Of a stretch of DNA of 64,000 nt, positions 26,348 to 36,083 are shown one piece after another. Position 1 is the first letter of the stretch. Each line of letters begins with the position of its first letter. The translations under genes and the position numbers were made by a program. The notes beneath the pieces were generated by a model, which was not told the DNA's origin, did no database searches, and saw nothing but the letters and a program-made list of their open reading frames with translations. Source of the DNA: an uncultured Muribaculaceae bacterium (lineage in GTDB: Bacteria > Bacteroidota > Bacteroidia > Bacteroidales > Muribaculaceae); assembly GCA_910578395.1 (NCBI GenBank), contig CAJTPZ010000003.1:144012-208011 (forward strand). The letters are read 5' to 3'.

Positions 26348-29300
26348 CTTATTGAGTCGGGAAAAGTCGGTTCAGGCAACAACCGTGTCGTATCGGCTGG
26401 AATCGATTTATTCTTGTCTTTTTTTCTAAATTTTTTCAAGAACGAAAGGAAATTGTCAAAGTCGTGTCGCAAAACAATACCTACACCCTGGGTCGTGGTT
26501 GCAGTCTTCACATAATAATTACGGTCATTATAACGGTTATAAGCTTTCAGACGCAGTGTGCCACGACGGTTTAATAGATACTCTATATCAAAGTCTCCTA
26601 TAAACTGATTGTTGTTTAATGTGTTGTCGCGGTATCCGAAATTGCCGTTGAACAGCAATCGGTTGTTTAACAACTGACTTGACAAAGCAAGATCAACTTC
26701 AAGATCCGAGAAATCGCCTTTGTCGCTGCGGAAGTTTGGTGCGATACTCCATTTGTCATTTATCTGTCCGAGTATATTGGATAACTGAGACGACAAAGTG
26801 GAAGAAGCTACCGAAACAAGTTCGTTGCCACGTGTAGCACCCACATAGTCGGGTGTATAAAAGCGGTTTAAAGCAAGCAGATAGATTATCTGCCGGTTCA
26901 TCATTTCATCTGTTGACACAATGCTTTTGACCTTACGGTAGGTATCGGAAGGGAGTGTCGGAAATTCAAGATCAAATGCAATATCAGGTTGCTGAAGGTC
27001 TCCTGTTACTTTGAGAATTGCATGAACCGGAACATTTGTACGGTTAAGATCCCGATCCTGAAGGAAAGATTCATCGAGATCGCTCAGATTGGCATTGAGG
27101 GCATATACAGCGGTAATATCGAGTACAGCAGAGAATGGATCTCCTGTAAAAGCAATAGAGCTTCCGTCGCGTATCGAAAAATCTTTTATTATTATATCCT
27201 GAAGAGTGAAGTTATATGATCCGCGTTCAAGAGTATATGTGCCATACATTCGTAGCTCTTCATCGGTAGACCCGTATTGCATTCTGATTGTACCGGACCC
27301 GAATGTGCGGATGCGGTCGCCACCGACAGGGTCCATGACAATGACAAGTTGTGCCTCTGGTGTCATGGTCACACTGAAGTCCATATCGTAGCGCGACGCG
27401 CCGGCCTCCTCCTTTTGAGCAAGCTTTTTGCGCAGATCACGCACAAGTGCAGGTGTCGGGTTAGCGACAATAGTGTCAGCAACTTCAAGCAAATCACGGT
27501 TGCGGAATGTGATAAATGAGTATTCACCGGCTTCCTCAATATCAGATAGAACAAATGTGAATACCGATTGGCTTGCAGTAGACATATCAGCTGTTATATT
27601 TACCCAGCCTGGACCGCCTTTCACCGCCGCCTTTCCGTTGGCGAAAACACGTCCATACCAATCAGGGTTCCGTTTTTCGGTCTCGTCATAGACAAGCATG
27701 TGATTTGCATCGGTAATATTGAATTCAAACTCCGGTGCCTTGAAAAACGTGTGTTTCACATAGCCATTGAGCATAGCAGTATTATTATACTCATCGCGCA
27801 ATGTGATATTGTGCAGATCGATAAGTCCAGGCGTAATTATGACAGAATCACATGCAGTGTACCATGTGTTGGTGAAATCAATTTTCATGCGGATGCTGTC
27901 GGCATGAAGTCGTCCTTCAAAATCAATATATTTAAAATTGCCCCAAAGATGAGCTTGACCGGAAGCACGTCCCTGTACGTCAGACGTAAATGCTTCCATA
28001 AAGGGTTTTAGAAATCCTATATTAATTTCTTTTGCATCAAACGAGATATCAAGAGAATCATTAAGCGGGAATATAGCACCGTCGATTTTAGACATCTTTC
28101 CGTTGGGCTGGTCTATATCGGCACTAAGTGTTATCGCCCGGCGTTCTCCGTCCCAGCTACTTTTTACTATCGCATTTCCAAGTACTGTCGCATTATAACT
28201 TATGTTTTTCACGTCAAGACCCGAAGTTGTGAAATGTGGCTCCGGTGACAGAAGTGCAGATGCTGTAAATGTACCGGTAGCATCACCACCGATACGAGCC
28301 TTGTCGATGCCGAGTGACTCAAAAATATAGTCAAGATTGACATTGCTAAGATCTATTTTGAGCCTGTCGTCGGCAGATGATGACACAGCCCCGTCAATTC
28401 TGACAAACTGCCCGTATCGGCTTACGTTAAGATGATCTACAATAATACGCTCCTTACCATAAGCGGTAACCGAAGAAGGAGCTACTGTCCACACAGTATC
28501 GTTGAACTCCATCTCTCCAGGAAGTATATTCACAGCTGTAACTACTTGACTGTCATCCAGCCGTGACAAACCGGTGGAAAAGCCAATCTTTCCATTATAT
28601 GCTCTTTTTCGGTCTATACTCCAGTTGATTGATGTGTGTGCACTGTCAGAAACAAGGGTATTGTCAATATTTATAGACATCAGACCATCTTTTGTCGGGA
28701 CTTTTGTCTCAGCTGTCAGTACAGCCAACACTGTATCGCTATTGAATTTAACAGAAGTATTTTCAATGAGTTTGTTTCCCTGTCTGATGTATGGGGCATC
28801 TATTTCGAGCGACGCTGTAAGGTTTGAACCGTCGACATGCCCTGAAATCATCATCGGATACATAAGACTTGCTGGCAATCGGAATGTATCGGCAAAAGAT
28901 TCGGTTTCTTTGATGCTTGCCGATATGGAGAATCTATTTTTTGAAATATTGTCGCTTCCATGCAGAGGATTGAATAGCGAAGGCAATTTTTTTGCTGCAA
29001 TTGCCTGAAGCGTAGCCGGGATTGATGCGACATCATAGCTACCTGCAAGATCAAGATCGACAAAATCGCTCCTAAGTTTTATTTCTCTGGATTCAGATTC
29101 CCCGGATGCAGTGAGTACAATCGAATTAATACCAAGCAGACATGAACTTATAGAATCAGTGAGACGTATGTTTCCAAATGTACACACTCCTTCGACATCA
29201 TTCAGACTTGATCCGCTCATTCCAGCAATCATACGGCCTGAATATGAGATATCGTCCCGTTTTTGCTTGATTCCAAGGGCCGACGGTGAGAAGTTCACAA

Positions 29301-30903
29301 TTTCCGCCCTTATGTCAGAATGGTTTATATGTTTGTTTTTATATTTTATTTCTCCGGAGGCATTCATATCCAGAACTGAATTTGGAGAAATGACTGAAAA
29401 ATTCAGATAAGAATTGTCTCCGGATGCATTAAGTTTTAAATTTTCAAGTGTTGTATACCCAAGCTGCAAGGATTTCACGGCAACAGCAGCATTACCCTTG
29501 ATGTTATTGGCGCCTGATAGTACAAAGTCGGTTGTTATTTCACCATTTGTACATCCGAATTTATTATCAGCAAGAAGTTTACCGAGATCAATATTATCCC
29601 AGTTGATTTTAGAGTCGATCGATATCGGTAAGATTTCATTGTTGTCAGAAGATCTGACAACACCATTTATCACGCAATCTACTTTTCCGCATTGAGTCGC
29701 TGTATTGAGTTTTGCAGACATATGTTTATCGGCAATGGAAAGATTACCTTTTACAGAAATCAACCCAAGCCGGTTCAGCCATGATGCATCAGGAAGCCTG
29801 TCTTTAATAATCCTTTGTATGTCGGCTCCCATTGCGACAACCGAAAGATTTTTGATACTTGCATTCAGCGATTCAAGCGATGAAATACCGGTTGCATTTC
29901 CCTCTGCATTAATGGAAATGTGTGGTGTAATAGATGTAATGCGCAGTTTATCAAGAGAAATACTGGATGTAGAGACTGTCAGATCAAGAGCGATATTAAG
30001 GCGCCCGTTTATTTTTGCAAGTAATGGACTGAATGAAGATAAATCAGACGGATTTAAATAACTTTGTGACAACAGACTTATTTTTACTGGATTTCTTGAA
30101 ATTGACTCATGCCAATTACGGGTAGAGTCAAGAGGTACAGAAATGTCGTTGAACTTGATGTCGGAATTTGGAAGCGCTATTGAAAAATTGGAGATGGAAA
30201 GTGTATCGGAGAGTAATGAGAACTTTCCATGAAGATCAGTAACCGTAAATCCAGCCCTCTCTGAAAAAGTGATACGGAACAATTCGGCATTGAAAGATTT
30301 ATCACTGACAACCGGAATTGTCACATCTGCATTGATATTGTAAAGTGAAATATGATTCTTATCGAAATTCCCGTGCTGAAGGGTCGGAGCCGAAAGGATA
30401 TCATAGGAAAATGCACATTGACGTAACACGACTGTATTTATGCCGAGTTCGATATTTGTTTGTTTTTTATTGTCTTTATCAGATTTGAACTGTCTGATTA
30501 TACGTGATATATTAATAGGGGAGTCCTGATCTTCACGGCTTATGTGTCCATCTAAACCAATGACTTCAGCATAGTTTACTACAAATTTCCCCCGAAAGAC
30601 AAGGTCAATAAGGTTTATTCCGGCCCCCAAACGCGAGATTGTCACTGCATCCCGGCCATTGTCGTCGGCAATTTTTACATTAAAAAGAGTTACACGGTTA
30701 AATGGACTAAAGGCTAAATCACCTATAGATACCTCGGTAGAAAGAAGCTTTGACAGCTCTTTTTGTCCTATATCACGCACCTCTTCCTGCACATTTGGCA
30801 GGGAGAGGGCGATATAGAGGAGTGCAGGAATACCTACGGCACATAAAATGGTCGTGACAAGTACCGCTCGAAATACACGATATATTCCTGCTGCTAAATT
30901 CAT
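26344..30903 (-). CDS. tamB: Translocation and assembly module TamB
   Basis: A 1519-residue protein: an N-terminal membrane anchor (about 12-32), an enormous AsmA/DUF490-like beta-rich region of repeated short strands, and a C-terminal TamB domain (about 1080-1500) with DPVGGDRIRTFGSGTIRMQYGS and DFSIRDGSSIAFTGDP. Such proteins form a long hydrophobic groove spanning the periplasm, move lipids, and help outer membrane protein assembly. Bacteroidetes TamB is diverged, so positions are approximate. It starts 7 bases after the TPR gene and overlaps the AGCS gene by 4. No adjacent BamA/TamA-type gene is present in the window. Confidence 0.9.
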   Translation of the reverse strand: MNLAAGIYRVFRAVLVTTILCAVGIPALLYIALSLPNVQEEVRDIGQKELSKLLSTEVSIGDLAFSPFNRVTLFNVKIADDNGRDAVTISRLGAGINLIDLVFRGKFVVNYAEVIGLDGHISREDQDSPINISRIIRQFKSDKDNKKQTNIELGINTVVLRQCAFSYDILSAPTLQHGNFDKNHISLYNINADVTIPVVSDKSFNAELFRITFSERAGFTVTDLHGKFSLLSDTLSISNFSIALPNSDIKFNDISVPLDSTRNWHESISRNPVKISLLSQSYLNPSDLSSFSPLLAKINGRLNIALDLTVSTSSISLDKLRITSITPHISINAEGNATGISSLESLNASIKNLSVVAMGADIQRIIKDRLPDASWLNRLGLISVKGNLSIADKHMSAKLNTATQCGKVDCVINGVVRSSDNNEILPISIDSKINWDNIDLGKLLADNKFGCTNGEITTDFVLSGANNIKGNAAVAVKSLQLGYTTLENLKLNASGDNSYLNFSVISPNSVLDMNASGEIKYKNKHINHSDIRAEIVNFSPSALGIKQKRDDISYSGRMIAGMSGSSLNDVEGVCTFGNIRLTDSISSCLLGINSIVLTASGESESREIKLRSDFVDLDLAGSYDVASIPATLQAIAAKKLPSLFNPLHGSDNISKNRFSISASIKETESFADTFRLPASLMYPMMISGHVDGSNLTASLEIDAPYIRQGNKLIENTSVKFNSDTVLAVLTAETKVPTKDGLMSINIDNTLVSDSAHTSINWSIDRKRAYNGKIGFSTGLSRLDDSQVVTAVNILPGEMEFNDTVWTVAPSSVTAYGKERIIVDHLNVSRYGQFVRIDGAVSSSADDRLKIDLSNVNLDYIFESLGIDKARIGGDATGTFTASALLSPEPHFTTSGLDVKNISYNATVLGNAIVKSSWDGERRAITLSADIDQPNGKMSKIDGAIFPLNDSLDISFDAKEINIGFLKPFMEAFTSDVQGRASGQAHLWGNFKYIDFEGRLHADSIRMKIDFTNTWYTACDSVIITPGLIDLHNITLRDEYNNTAMLNGYVKHTFFKAPEFEFNITDANHMLVYDETEKRNPDWYGRVFANGKAAVKGGPGWVNITADMSTASQSVFTFVLSDIEEAGEYSFITFRNRDLLEVADTIVANPTPALVRDLRKKLAQKEEAGASRYDMDFSVTMTPEAQLVIVMDPVGGDRIRTFGSGTIRMQYGSTDEELRMYGTYTLERGSYNFTLQDIIIKDFSIRDGSSIAFTGDPFSAVLDITAVYALNANLSDLDESFLQDRDLNRTNVPVHAILKVTGDLQQPDIAFDLEFPTLPSDTYRKVKSIVSTDEMMNRQIIYLLALNRFYTPDYVGATRGNELVSVASSTLSSQLSNILGQINDKWSIAPNFRSDKGDFSDLEVDLALSSQLLNNRLLFNGNFGYRDNTLNNNQFIGDFDIEYLLNRRGTLRLKAYNRYNDRNYYVKTATTTQGVGIVLRHDFDNFLSFLKKFRKKDKNKSIPADTTRLLPEPTFPDSIR

Positions 30904-30910
30904 TTAAAAA

Positions 30911-32497
30911 TCAAAGGAAAAGATAATCGTACTTGGACATGAGTGCATTGAAGCGCTCGTCGGATCGTAACGGTGCAATGTTTATACGGGCATCGGAATT
31001 AAGTTTCCAGTCATATGCGTTGGCATAGCCGTGTGTAAGGGATTTCTCCATACACCTGAAAGCATTGTCCTTATCTCCGGCCTGCGCATAATAGCATGCT
31101 CCATAATAGTTGAGTATGCCGTCGTTGTCAGGTTGAGCGAGAATCGACTCAATCCATGCATCACCCGTTTTACGGTCACCTGCAAAAAGAGCAGCAAATC
31201 CACGGAAAGAACGCACATCGTTTTCAGGGTATTCCAGATCAAGGACACGTTTGTACACGGCAACAGCAGCATTGGACTGTTTCATGAAATCATTGAGAGC
31301 CCATGCACGGAGCATGAAATACCATGCATTGGTATCATCGTTGACCATTGCCTCTCCAAACCTCTCGGCAGCTTCCTGATATTTTTTCTCGCTTATAAGA
31401 CAGAGGCCTTCCTCAACCATAGCATTGTTGTCACGCGGATCTTTTTTAACTGCTTTCTGCGCAGCTTCAAGCGCAAGCTCTGATTCTCCCATAGCACGAC
31501 GAATGCGCGCAAGCGTCACATAATACGGTGCATTGTCATCGGCAAATCCTATTGCAAAGTTGCACTCTTTGAGAGCTTCAGGATACTTTCCGAGTGCAAG
31601 GTTGCACTGAGCCATTGCATCGTAAAGACCGGGATAGTTGTAAAGATTCTGGTCAATTATCGTATGGAAGTCGGTAAGCGCTGCCTGATAACGATAATGA
31701 GACATCGCAATTGTCGCACGCAGATAGTAGAAAAGAGCCACATTAGGCGCTGTGCGTATCGCGGAGCTTAGGCCGGTCATAGTAGCCGTATAATCGGTAT
31801 TACCCATGATTACAAGCTCCTGGATTGCTCTTGAATTGCCTTGATTGATTGAAATCGCAACAAGAAGATCCTCTACGGCGCCTGCATTATTATTCATGAT
31901 CTTGCGCACGCTTGCCCTGCGTATGTAACTTTCTGCCGAAGCCGGTGCCAGATCCACTACCTCGTTGATGTAATCGTTTGCAAGGCCGAAATTATTTTCA
32001 CGCGCAGCAATACGTGCGAGTCCAATAAGTGCCTCAGCACTACGGTTGTTGATGCGCTGTAGTTTCTTGTAATTGGCTTTTGCCGATTCAAAATCATTGG
32101 TCTCATACTCACAGTTTGCAATCTCGTAGATTGTCACATAGCTCGTCGGATCAAGCTCAAGAGCTTTTTTGAAGTCTGCAAGAGCCTCTGCGTATCTTTC
32201 GGTCATATAGTAGATGTTTCCACGCAGACTGTACTCTTGAAAAAGAAGAGGTTTCTCTATTGCAGGAGTGTATTTTATCGCGTTGTCGACATCGGAAAGT
32301 GCACGTAGATACTGGTCGTGTTTGTAGTACTCGCTTGCTCTCTTGAAGTAAGTCTCATAATCCTGTGGATTGGCAGTAAGAACCTGCTCATAGACTTTCA
32401 TCATCGCCTGAGTGACAGGATCAAGCGGAGCGGTCTGGGCGGCCACCGATAGTGATCCGGTCAGACAAATAGCTGCTATCAGCGCTTTCAGTTTCAT
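30911..32497 (-). CDS. Exported tetratricopeptide-repeat protein
   Basis: A 528-residue protein with a signal peptide (MKLKALIAAICLTGSLSVAAQ) and TPR units along nearly its whole length: AEALADFKKALELDPTSY, SAEALIGLARIAARENN, YPEALKECNFAIGFA and YQEAAERFGEAMV among them, perhaps ten or more. It is likely periplasmic or attached to the outer membrane. It sits between kdsA and tamB with gaps of 10 and 7 bases, suggesting a link with envelope assembly. No enzyme domain is seen, and the specific function is unknown. Confidence 0.88.
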   Translation of the reverse strand: MKLKALIAAICLTGSLSVAAQTAPLDPVTQAMMKVYEQVLTANPQDYETYFKRASEYYKHDQYLRALSDVDNAIKYTPAIEKPLLFQEYSLRGNIYYMTERYAEALADFKKALELDPTSYVTIYEIANCEYETNDFESAKANYKKLQRINNRSAEALIGLARIAARENNFGLANDYINEVVDLAPASAESYIRRASVRKIMNNNAGAVEDLLVAISINQGNSRAIQELVIMGNTDYTATMTGLSSAIRTAPNVALFYYLRATIAMSHYRYQAALTDFHTIIDQNLYNYPGLYDAMAQCNLALGKYPEALKECNFAIGFADDNAPYYVTLARIRRAMGESELALEAAQKAVKKDPRDNNAMVEEGLCLISEKKYQEAAERFGEAMVNDDTNAWYFMLRAWALNDFMKQSNAAVAVYKRVLDLEYPENDVRSFRGFAALFAGDRKTGDAWIESILAQPDNDGILNYYGACYYAQAGDKDNAFRCMEKSLTHGYANAYDWKLNSDARINIAPLRSDERFNALMSKYDYLFL

Positions 32498-32507
32498 GCT
32501 GAATGAC

Positions 32508-33341
32508 TTATTTGTTTATTTTATTTATTGTTTCTCTTAGTATTGTCAATCTTTCAAGTAACCCGGACACAAGATCAAGCCTCAGCATATTAGCACCATC
32601 ACTTTTGGCCTTTGATGGTTCCGGATGTGTTTCCATGAAAAGGCCATCGGCACCTGCAGCTATACCACAACGGGCTATAGTCTCAATCATATCCGGACGA
32701 CCTCCGGTTACACCAGCAGTCTGGTTAGGCTGCTGTAACGAATGCGTCACGTCGAGTATCACCGGACAGCCGTTTTTTTTCATTTCAGGAATCCCCCTGA
32801 AATCAACAATAAGATCCTGATAGCCGAATGTCACGCCACGTTCGGTAAGTGCAACTTGCTCATTTCCGGCATCAATAACCTTCTGTATTGCATATTTCAT
32901 AGCCTCAGGTGATAGGAACTGTCCTTTTTTGATATTTATCATTTTTCCTGTCGATGCTGCAGCTACAAGTAAATCAGTCTGACGGCATAAAAATGCCGGA
33001 ATCTGGAGAATATCGACATAATCAGCTGCTATTCCGGCTTCTTCAGCAGAATGAATGTCGGTAACAACCGGGATAGAAAAAGTATTTCTTACTTTTTTAA
33101 GTATCTCAAGAGCTTCCATATCTCCGATTCCAGTAAAGGAATCGATACGCGAACGATTGGCCTTACGGTAACTGCCTTTGAATACATACGGGATATTAAG
33201 TCTTTTGCATATTTCCGATACATTTCCGGCTATGTCGAGAGCCATCTGCTCGCCCTCAATCACACACGGTCCGGCAAGAAGAAAGAAGTTGCCGGTGGAA
33301 GATGAGGCAAGATAATCGGATATCGAGTCAATTGATTTCAT
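32508..33341 (-). CDS. kdsA: 3-deoxy-8-phosphooctulonate synthase
   Basis: A 277-residue TIM-barrel enzyme condensing arabinose-5-phosphate and phosphoenolpyruvate to KDO-8-phosphate for the inner core of LPS. Family signatures are LAGPCVIEGEQMALDIA, FKGSYRKANRSR, TDIHSAEEA and LTERGVTFGYQDLIVDFR; VTHSLQQPNQTAGVTGG near 200-215 is also typical. Length matches. The start overlaps the rsmE stop by 4 bases, and the TPR gene follows by 10. Confidence 0.97.
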   Translation of the reverse strand: MKSIDSISDYLASSSTGNFFLLAGPCVIEGEQMALDIAGNVSEICKRLNIPYVFKGSYRKANRSRIDSFTGIGDMEALEILKKVRNTFSIPVVTDIHSAEEAGIAADYVDILQIPAFLCRQTDLLVAAASTGKMINIKKGQFLSPEAMKYAIQKVIDAGNEQVALTERGVTFGYQDLIVDFRGIPEMKKNGCPVILDVTHSLQQPNQTAGVTGGRPDMIETIARCGIAAGADGLFMETHPEPSKAKSDGANMLRLDLVSGLLERLTILRETINKINK

Positions 33342-34060
33342 TTTTTACTTATGGATGAAAGTATGTGAATTGTATCGGCTGCAACAATTGCTGCAGTTTC
33401 TGTGCGCAGGCGACATGGCCCGAGACTCACCGGTATGAATCCATGACTGACTGCAAATGTGACTTCTTCGGGAGAAAAATCTCCCTCTGGCCCTATAAGC
33501 ACTACACTGTCGTTATTTGAAGTATAGGACTCCGTGAGCGTTCGGCGATCATACATATCGTCATTACAATAACATATATATCTATTTCTTAAAGAATCGG
33601 GGAGAGACTGCACGAACTGACGCAACGGTGTCACTGGTTCCAGCAATGGCAGTGAGGCCTTTAGAGACTGCTTCATTGCCGATACTGCTATTTTCTCAAT
33701 ACGTTCGATTTTAAGCTCTTTACGTTCTGAATGATCACACTTAACAGGGACGAACCGGTTTATGCCGATCTCTGTCAGTTTTTCGATCATCCATTCCATG
33801 CGATCTATGTTTTTTGTCGGCGCAACCGCTACTGTAATATTCTGTGGCCAAGGATCAGGCTGTATTGCTGATTCTATTATATCAAGCAAAACCGCTTTGG
33901 GACGAGCCTCTGCTATAATGCATTTATAGAGTCTGCCTTTGCCGTCAACAACCTCTATTATGTCGCCTTCTCTATGTCGGAGAACTCTCACACAGTGCCC
34001 CGACTCCATTTCGGGAAGTCTTGGATCATTGGCAATATCAGGCGCATAGAATCGTATCAT
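33338..34060 (-). CDS. rsmE: 16S rRNA (uracil1498-N3)-methyltransferase
   Basis: A 240-residue SPOUT-class enzyme. An N-terminal PUA-like barrel (HCVRVLRHREGDIIEVVDGKG) precedes the knotted SAM-binding part with KCDHSERKELKIERIEKI and IGPEGDFSPEEVTFA. The C-terminal LGPCRLRTETAAI is the usual end of the family. It methylates U1498 of 16S rRNA. It overlaps kdsA by 4 bases and lies 22 bases after the MFS gene. Confidence 0.95.
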   Translation of the reverse strand: MIRFYAPDIANDPRLPEMESGHCVRVLRHREGDIIEVVDGKGRLYKCIIAEARPKAVLLDIIESAIQPDPWPQNITVAVAPTKNIDRMEWMIEKLTEIGINRFVPVKCDHSERKELKIERIEKIAVSAMKQSLKASLPLLEPVTPLRQFVQSLPDSLRNRYICYCNDDMYDRRTLTESYTSNNDSVVLIGPEGDFSPEEVTFAVSHGFIPVSLGPCRLRTETAAIVAADTIHILSSISKK

Positions 34061-34082
34061 AGTAAAATTTTCTTTTTTTAGT

Positions 34083-35372
34083 TCAGGCCTCGACTCTGTT
34101 GTTTGAATTTTTTACCGACGGAAAAATCATCCAGAACAAAACAGCAATCAAAAAGGCATAAGCTGCAAATATATACCAGCATGTACGCCATCCTTCAAGC
34201 TGAATTTCCGGAGAGTCGGTTGGAACAACATAATGATTTACGATCATCATAGCGCCAAATGTTCCCACTGTAGCACCAAGACCGTTTGTCATGATCATGA
34301 ACAGTCCTTGCGCACTACTTCGTATATTGGGATTTGTCATTTTGTCAACATAAAGACCACCCGATACATTGAAGAAATCAAAAGCGATACCGTAAGCAAT
34401 ACACGACAGTACAAACATCCAGAGTGAACCTGCCGGATTCCCGGCTCCAAATAAACCGAACCGCAATACCCACGCCAACATAGACATAAGCATTACTCCC
34501 TTAATGCCAAAACGTTTCAGGCAAAACGGGATAAGAAGAATACATAAAGTCTCACTTATCTGTGACAGCGAAATAAGAGCATTGGCATTCTGTGCAGCCC
34601 ATGCTTCCCTAAATGCATCTATGTTGATGAAGCTGGTAATATAGGGATTGGCATATCCGTTTGTGATCTGAAGCGATACACCAAGAAACATACTGAAAAT
34701 AAAAAATACAGCCATGCGTTTCTGTCTGAATAGCCTGAAAGCACGTAATCCAAGTGTATCGACCAGAGAGCTTCCTTTTGCAACTTTGTTTACAGGACAA
34801 GCCGGCATAGTGAGCGCATAGATCGTCAGGACAAAACTGAATGCAGCAGATATAAAAAGCTGCATATAGGTTGTCTGGAATTTCGCATCGTCAGGTCCTG
34901 CAAAATTCACAATAAGCATAGCACAGATGAATCCAATTGTTCCCCATATACGTATCGGAGGAAATGCTTTTACGGTATCATACCCCGATTTTGTAAGTGC
35001 GTTGAATGCCACTGAATTTGCAAGCCCTATCGTAGGCATAAAGAAAGCAACTGACAGGGTATAGAATGTGAAAAGCGGTCCGAACTCAATATCTTCGGAC
35101 AGATAGCAATATCCTGCCGCCAATGCCATGAACATTCCGGCAATCAGATGCGACAGACTCAACATGCGCTGTGCCTGAATCCAACGGTCGGCTATTATGC
35201 CGATAAGGGAAGGCATAAACAGCGAAACAATACCCTGAACACAGTAAAATAGGCCGATTTGTTCCTGAAGGCCGTTTTTTGCAAGGAAATTGCCTAAGGA
35301 AGTCAGATAAGATCCCCAGACAGCAAATTCCAGGAAATTCATTACGATGAGTCTGAAACGAATATTTTTCAT
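34083..35372 (-). CDS. MFS transporter of the nucleoside permease (NupG/NHS) type
   Basis: A 429-residue, 12-segment inner-membrane protein. The opening MNFLEFAVWGSYLTSLGNFL, SLIGIIADRWIQAQRML and RIWGTIGFICAMLIV resemble the NHS nucleoside:proton symporter family. Substrate would be nucleosides. It lies 45 bases after the bifunctional-nuclease-domain gene, with no good TAnnTTTG site between. The function is inferred from family resemblance. Confidence 0.85.
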   Translation of the reverse strand: MKNIRFRLIVMNFLEFAVWGSYLTSLGNFLAKNGLQEQIGLFYCVQGIVSLFMPSLIGIIADRWIQAQRMLSLSHLIAGMFMALAAGYCYLSEDIEFGPLFTFYTLSVAFFMPTIGLANSVAFNALTKSGYDTVKAFPPIRIWGTIGFICAMLIVNFAGPDDAKFQTTYMQLFISAAFSFVLTIYALTMPACPVNKVAKGSSLVDTLGLRAFRLFRQKRMAVFFIFSMFLGVSLQITNGYANPYITSFINIDAFREAWAAQNANALISLSQISETLCILLIPFCLKRFGIKGVMLMSMLAWVLRFGLFGAGNPAGSLWMFVLSCIAYGIAFDFFNVSGGLYVDKMTNPNIRSSAQGLFMIMTNGLGATVGTFGAMMIVNHYVVPTDSPEIQLEGWRTCWYIFAAYAFLIAVLFWMIFPSVKNSNNRVEA

Positions 35373-35417
35373 ATTTCAGGTTATCTGGTATATCTTTAGT
35401 GATTGTCGAAACAACTT

Positions 35418-36083
35418 TCAATTATCAGAATTACGTTTAGCATCAATCAAAGCTTTTATTTCTGATGCCTTTTCATACTCCTCGTTTTCTACCGCTTTTT
35501 GAAGTAATTGCTCTAATTCTTCAATTGCAAGATTTTGGATTCTTGGCGTGCGGTTGGAGATTTTATCCGGACTTACCGGATTTCGAGATTCTTTCCACCG
35601 GATCTCTATTTTTTCGCCGGCAGAATTATGTCCTGAAGCTGTGCCAATACCCGGCCTATCGCTATCGAGTCTGAACCCGGCCTTATGTAGTATCTCCGAA
35701 GTTGTAAATATCGGCGCTCCCGTCCTCATTGCGATAGCAATCGCATCGGATGTACGGGAGTCAAGTTCTACTTCTGTACCGTTGGCATCGACAAATGTCA
35801 TGGTTGCCGAGAATATACCGTCGCAATAATTGTAAATGAACACATCTTTAAGAATGATGCCAAATGCATGTGCAAAGCCTGAGAAAAGATCGTGGGTCAG
35901 GGGACGCGGAGGTATAATCCGTTCAATGATGATAGCAATAGACTGAGCTTCCGGTGCTCCGATAACAACCGGTATGCGGTAGCTGCCGCCTTCCTCTGCA
36001 AGGATAAGCGCGTAGGCTCCTTCATGAATCTGGTTGTAACTCAGACCCATCACATTTAATTTTATGCGTTCTTCCCCTTCCAT
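35418..36083 (-). CDS. Bifunctional nuclease-domain (DUF151) protein with C-terminal UVR motif
   Basis: A 221-residue protein. Residues ~5-140 are the BFN/DUF151 domain (GGSYRIPVVIGAPEAQSIAI, RPLTHDLF, SRTSDAIAIAMRTGAPIF). Residues ~175-215 hold a UVR motif (AIEELEQLLQKAVENEEYEKASEIKALID), the UvrB-UvrC interaction helix pair. In other organisms the domain has been reported to have DNase and RNase activity; the UVR motif points to contact with excision-repair or Clp partners. It overlaps the mnmA end by 22 bases. The function in Bacteroidetes is not established. Confidence 0.9.
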   Translation of the reverse strand: MEGEERIKLNVMGLSYNQIHEGAYALILAEEGGSYRIPVVIGAPEAQSIAIIIERIIPPRPLTHDLFSGFAHAFGIILKDVFIYNYCDGIFSATMTFVDANGTEVELDSRTSDAIAIAMRTGAPIFTTSEILHKAGFRLDSDRPGIGTASGHNSAGEKIEIRWKESRNPVSPDKISNRTPRIQNLAIEELEQLLQKAVENEEYEKASEIKALIDAKRNSDN

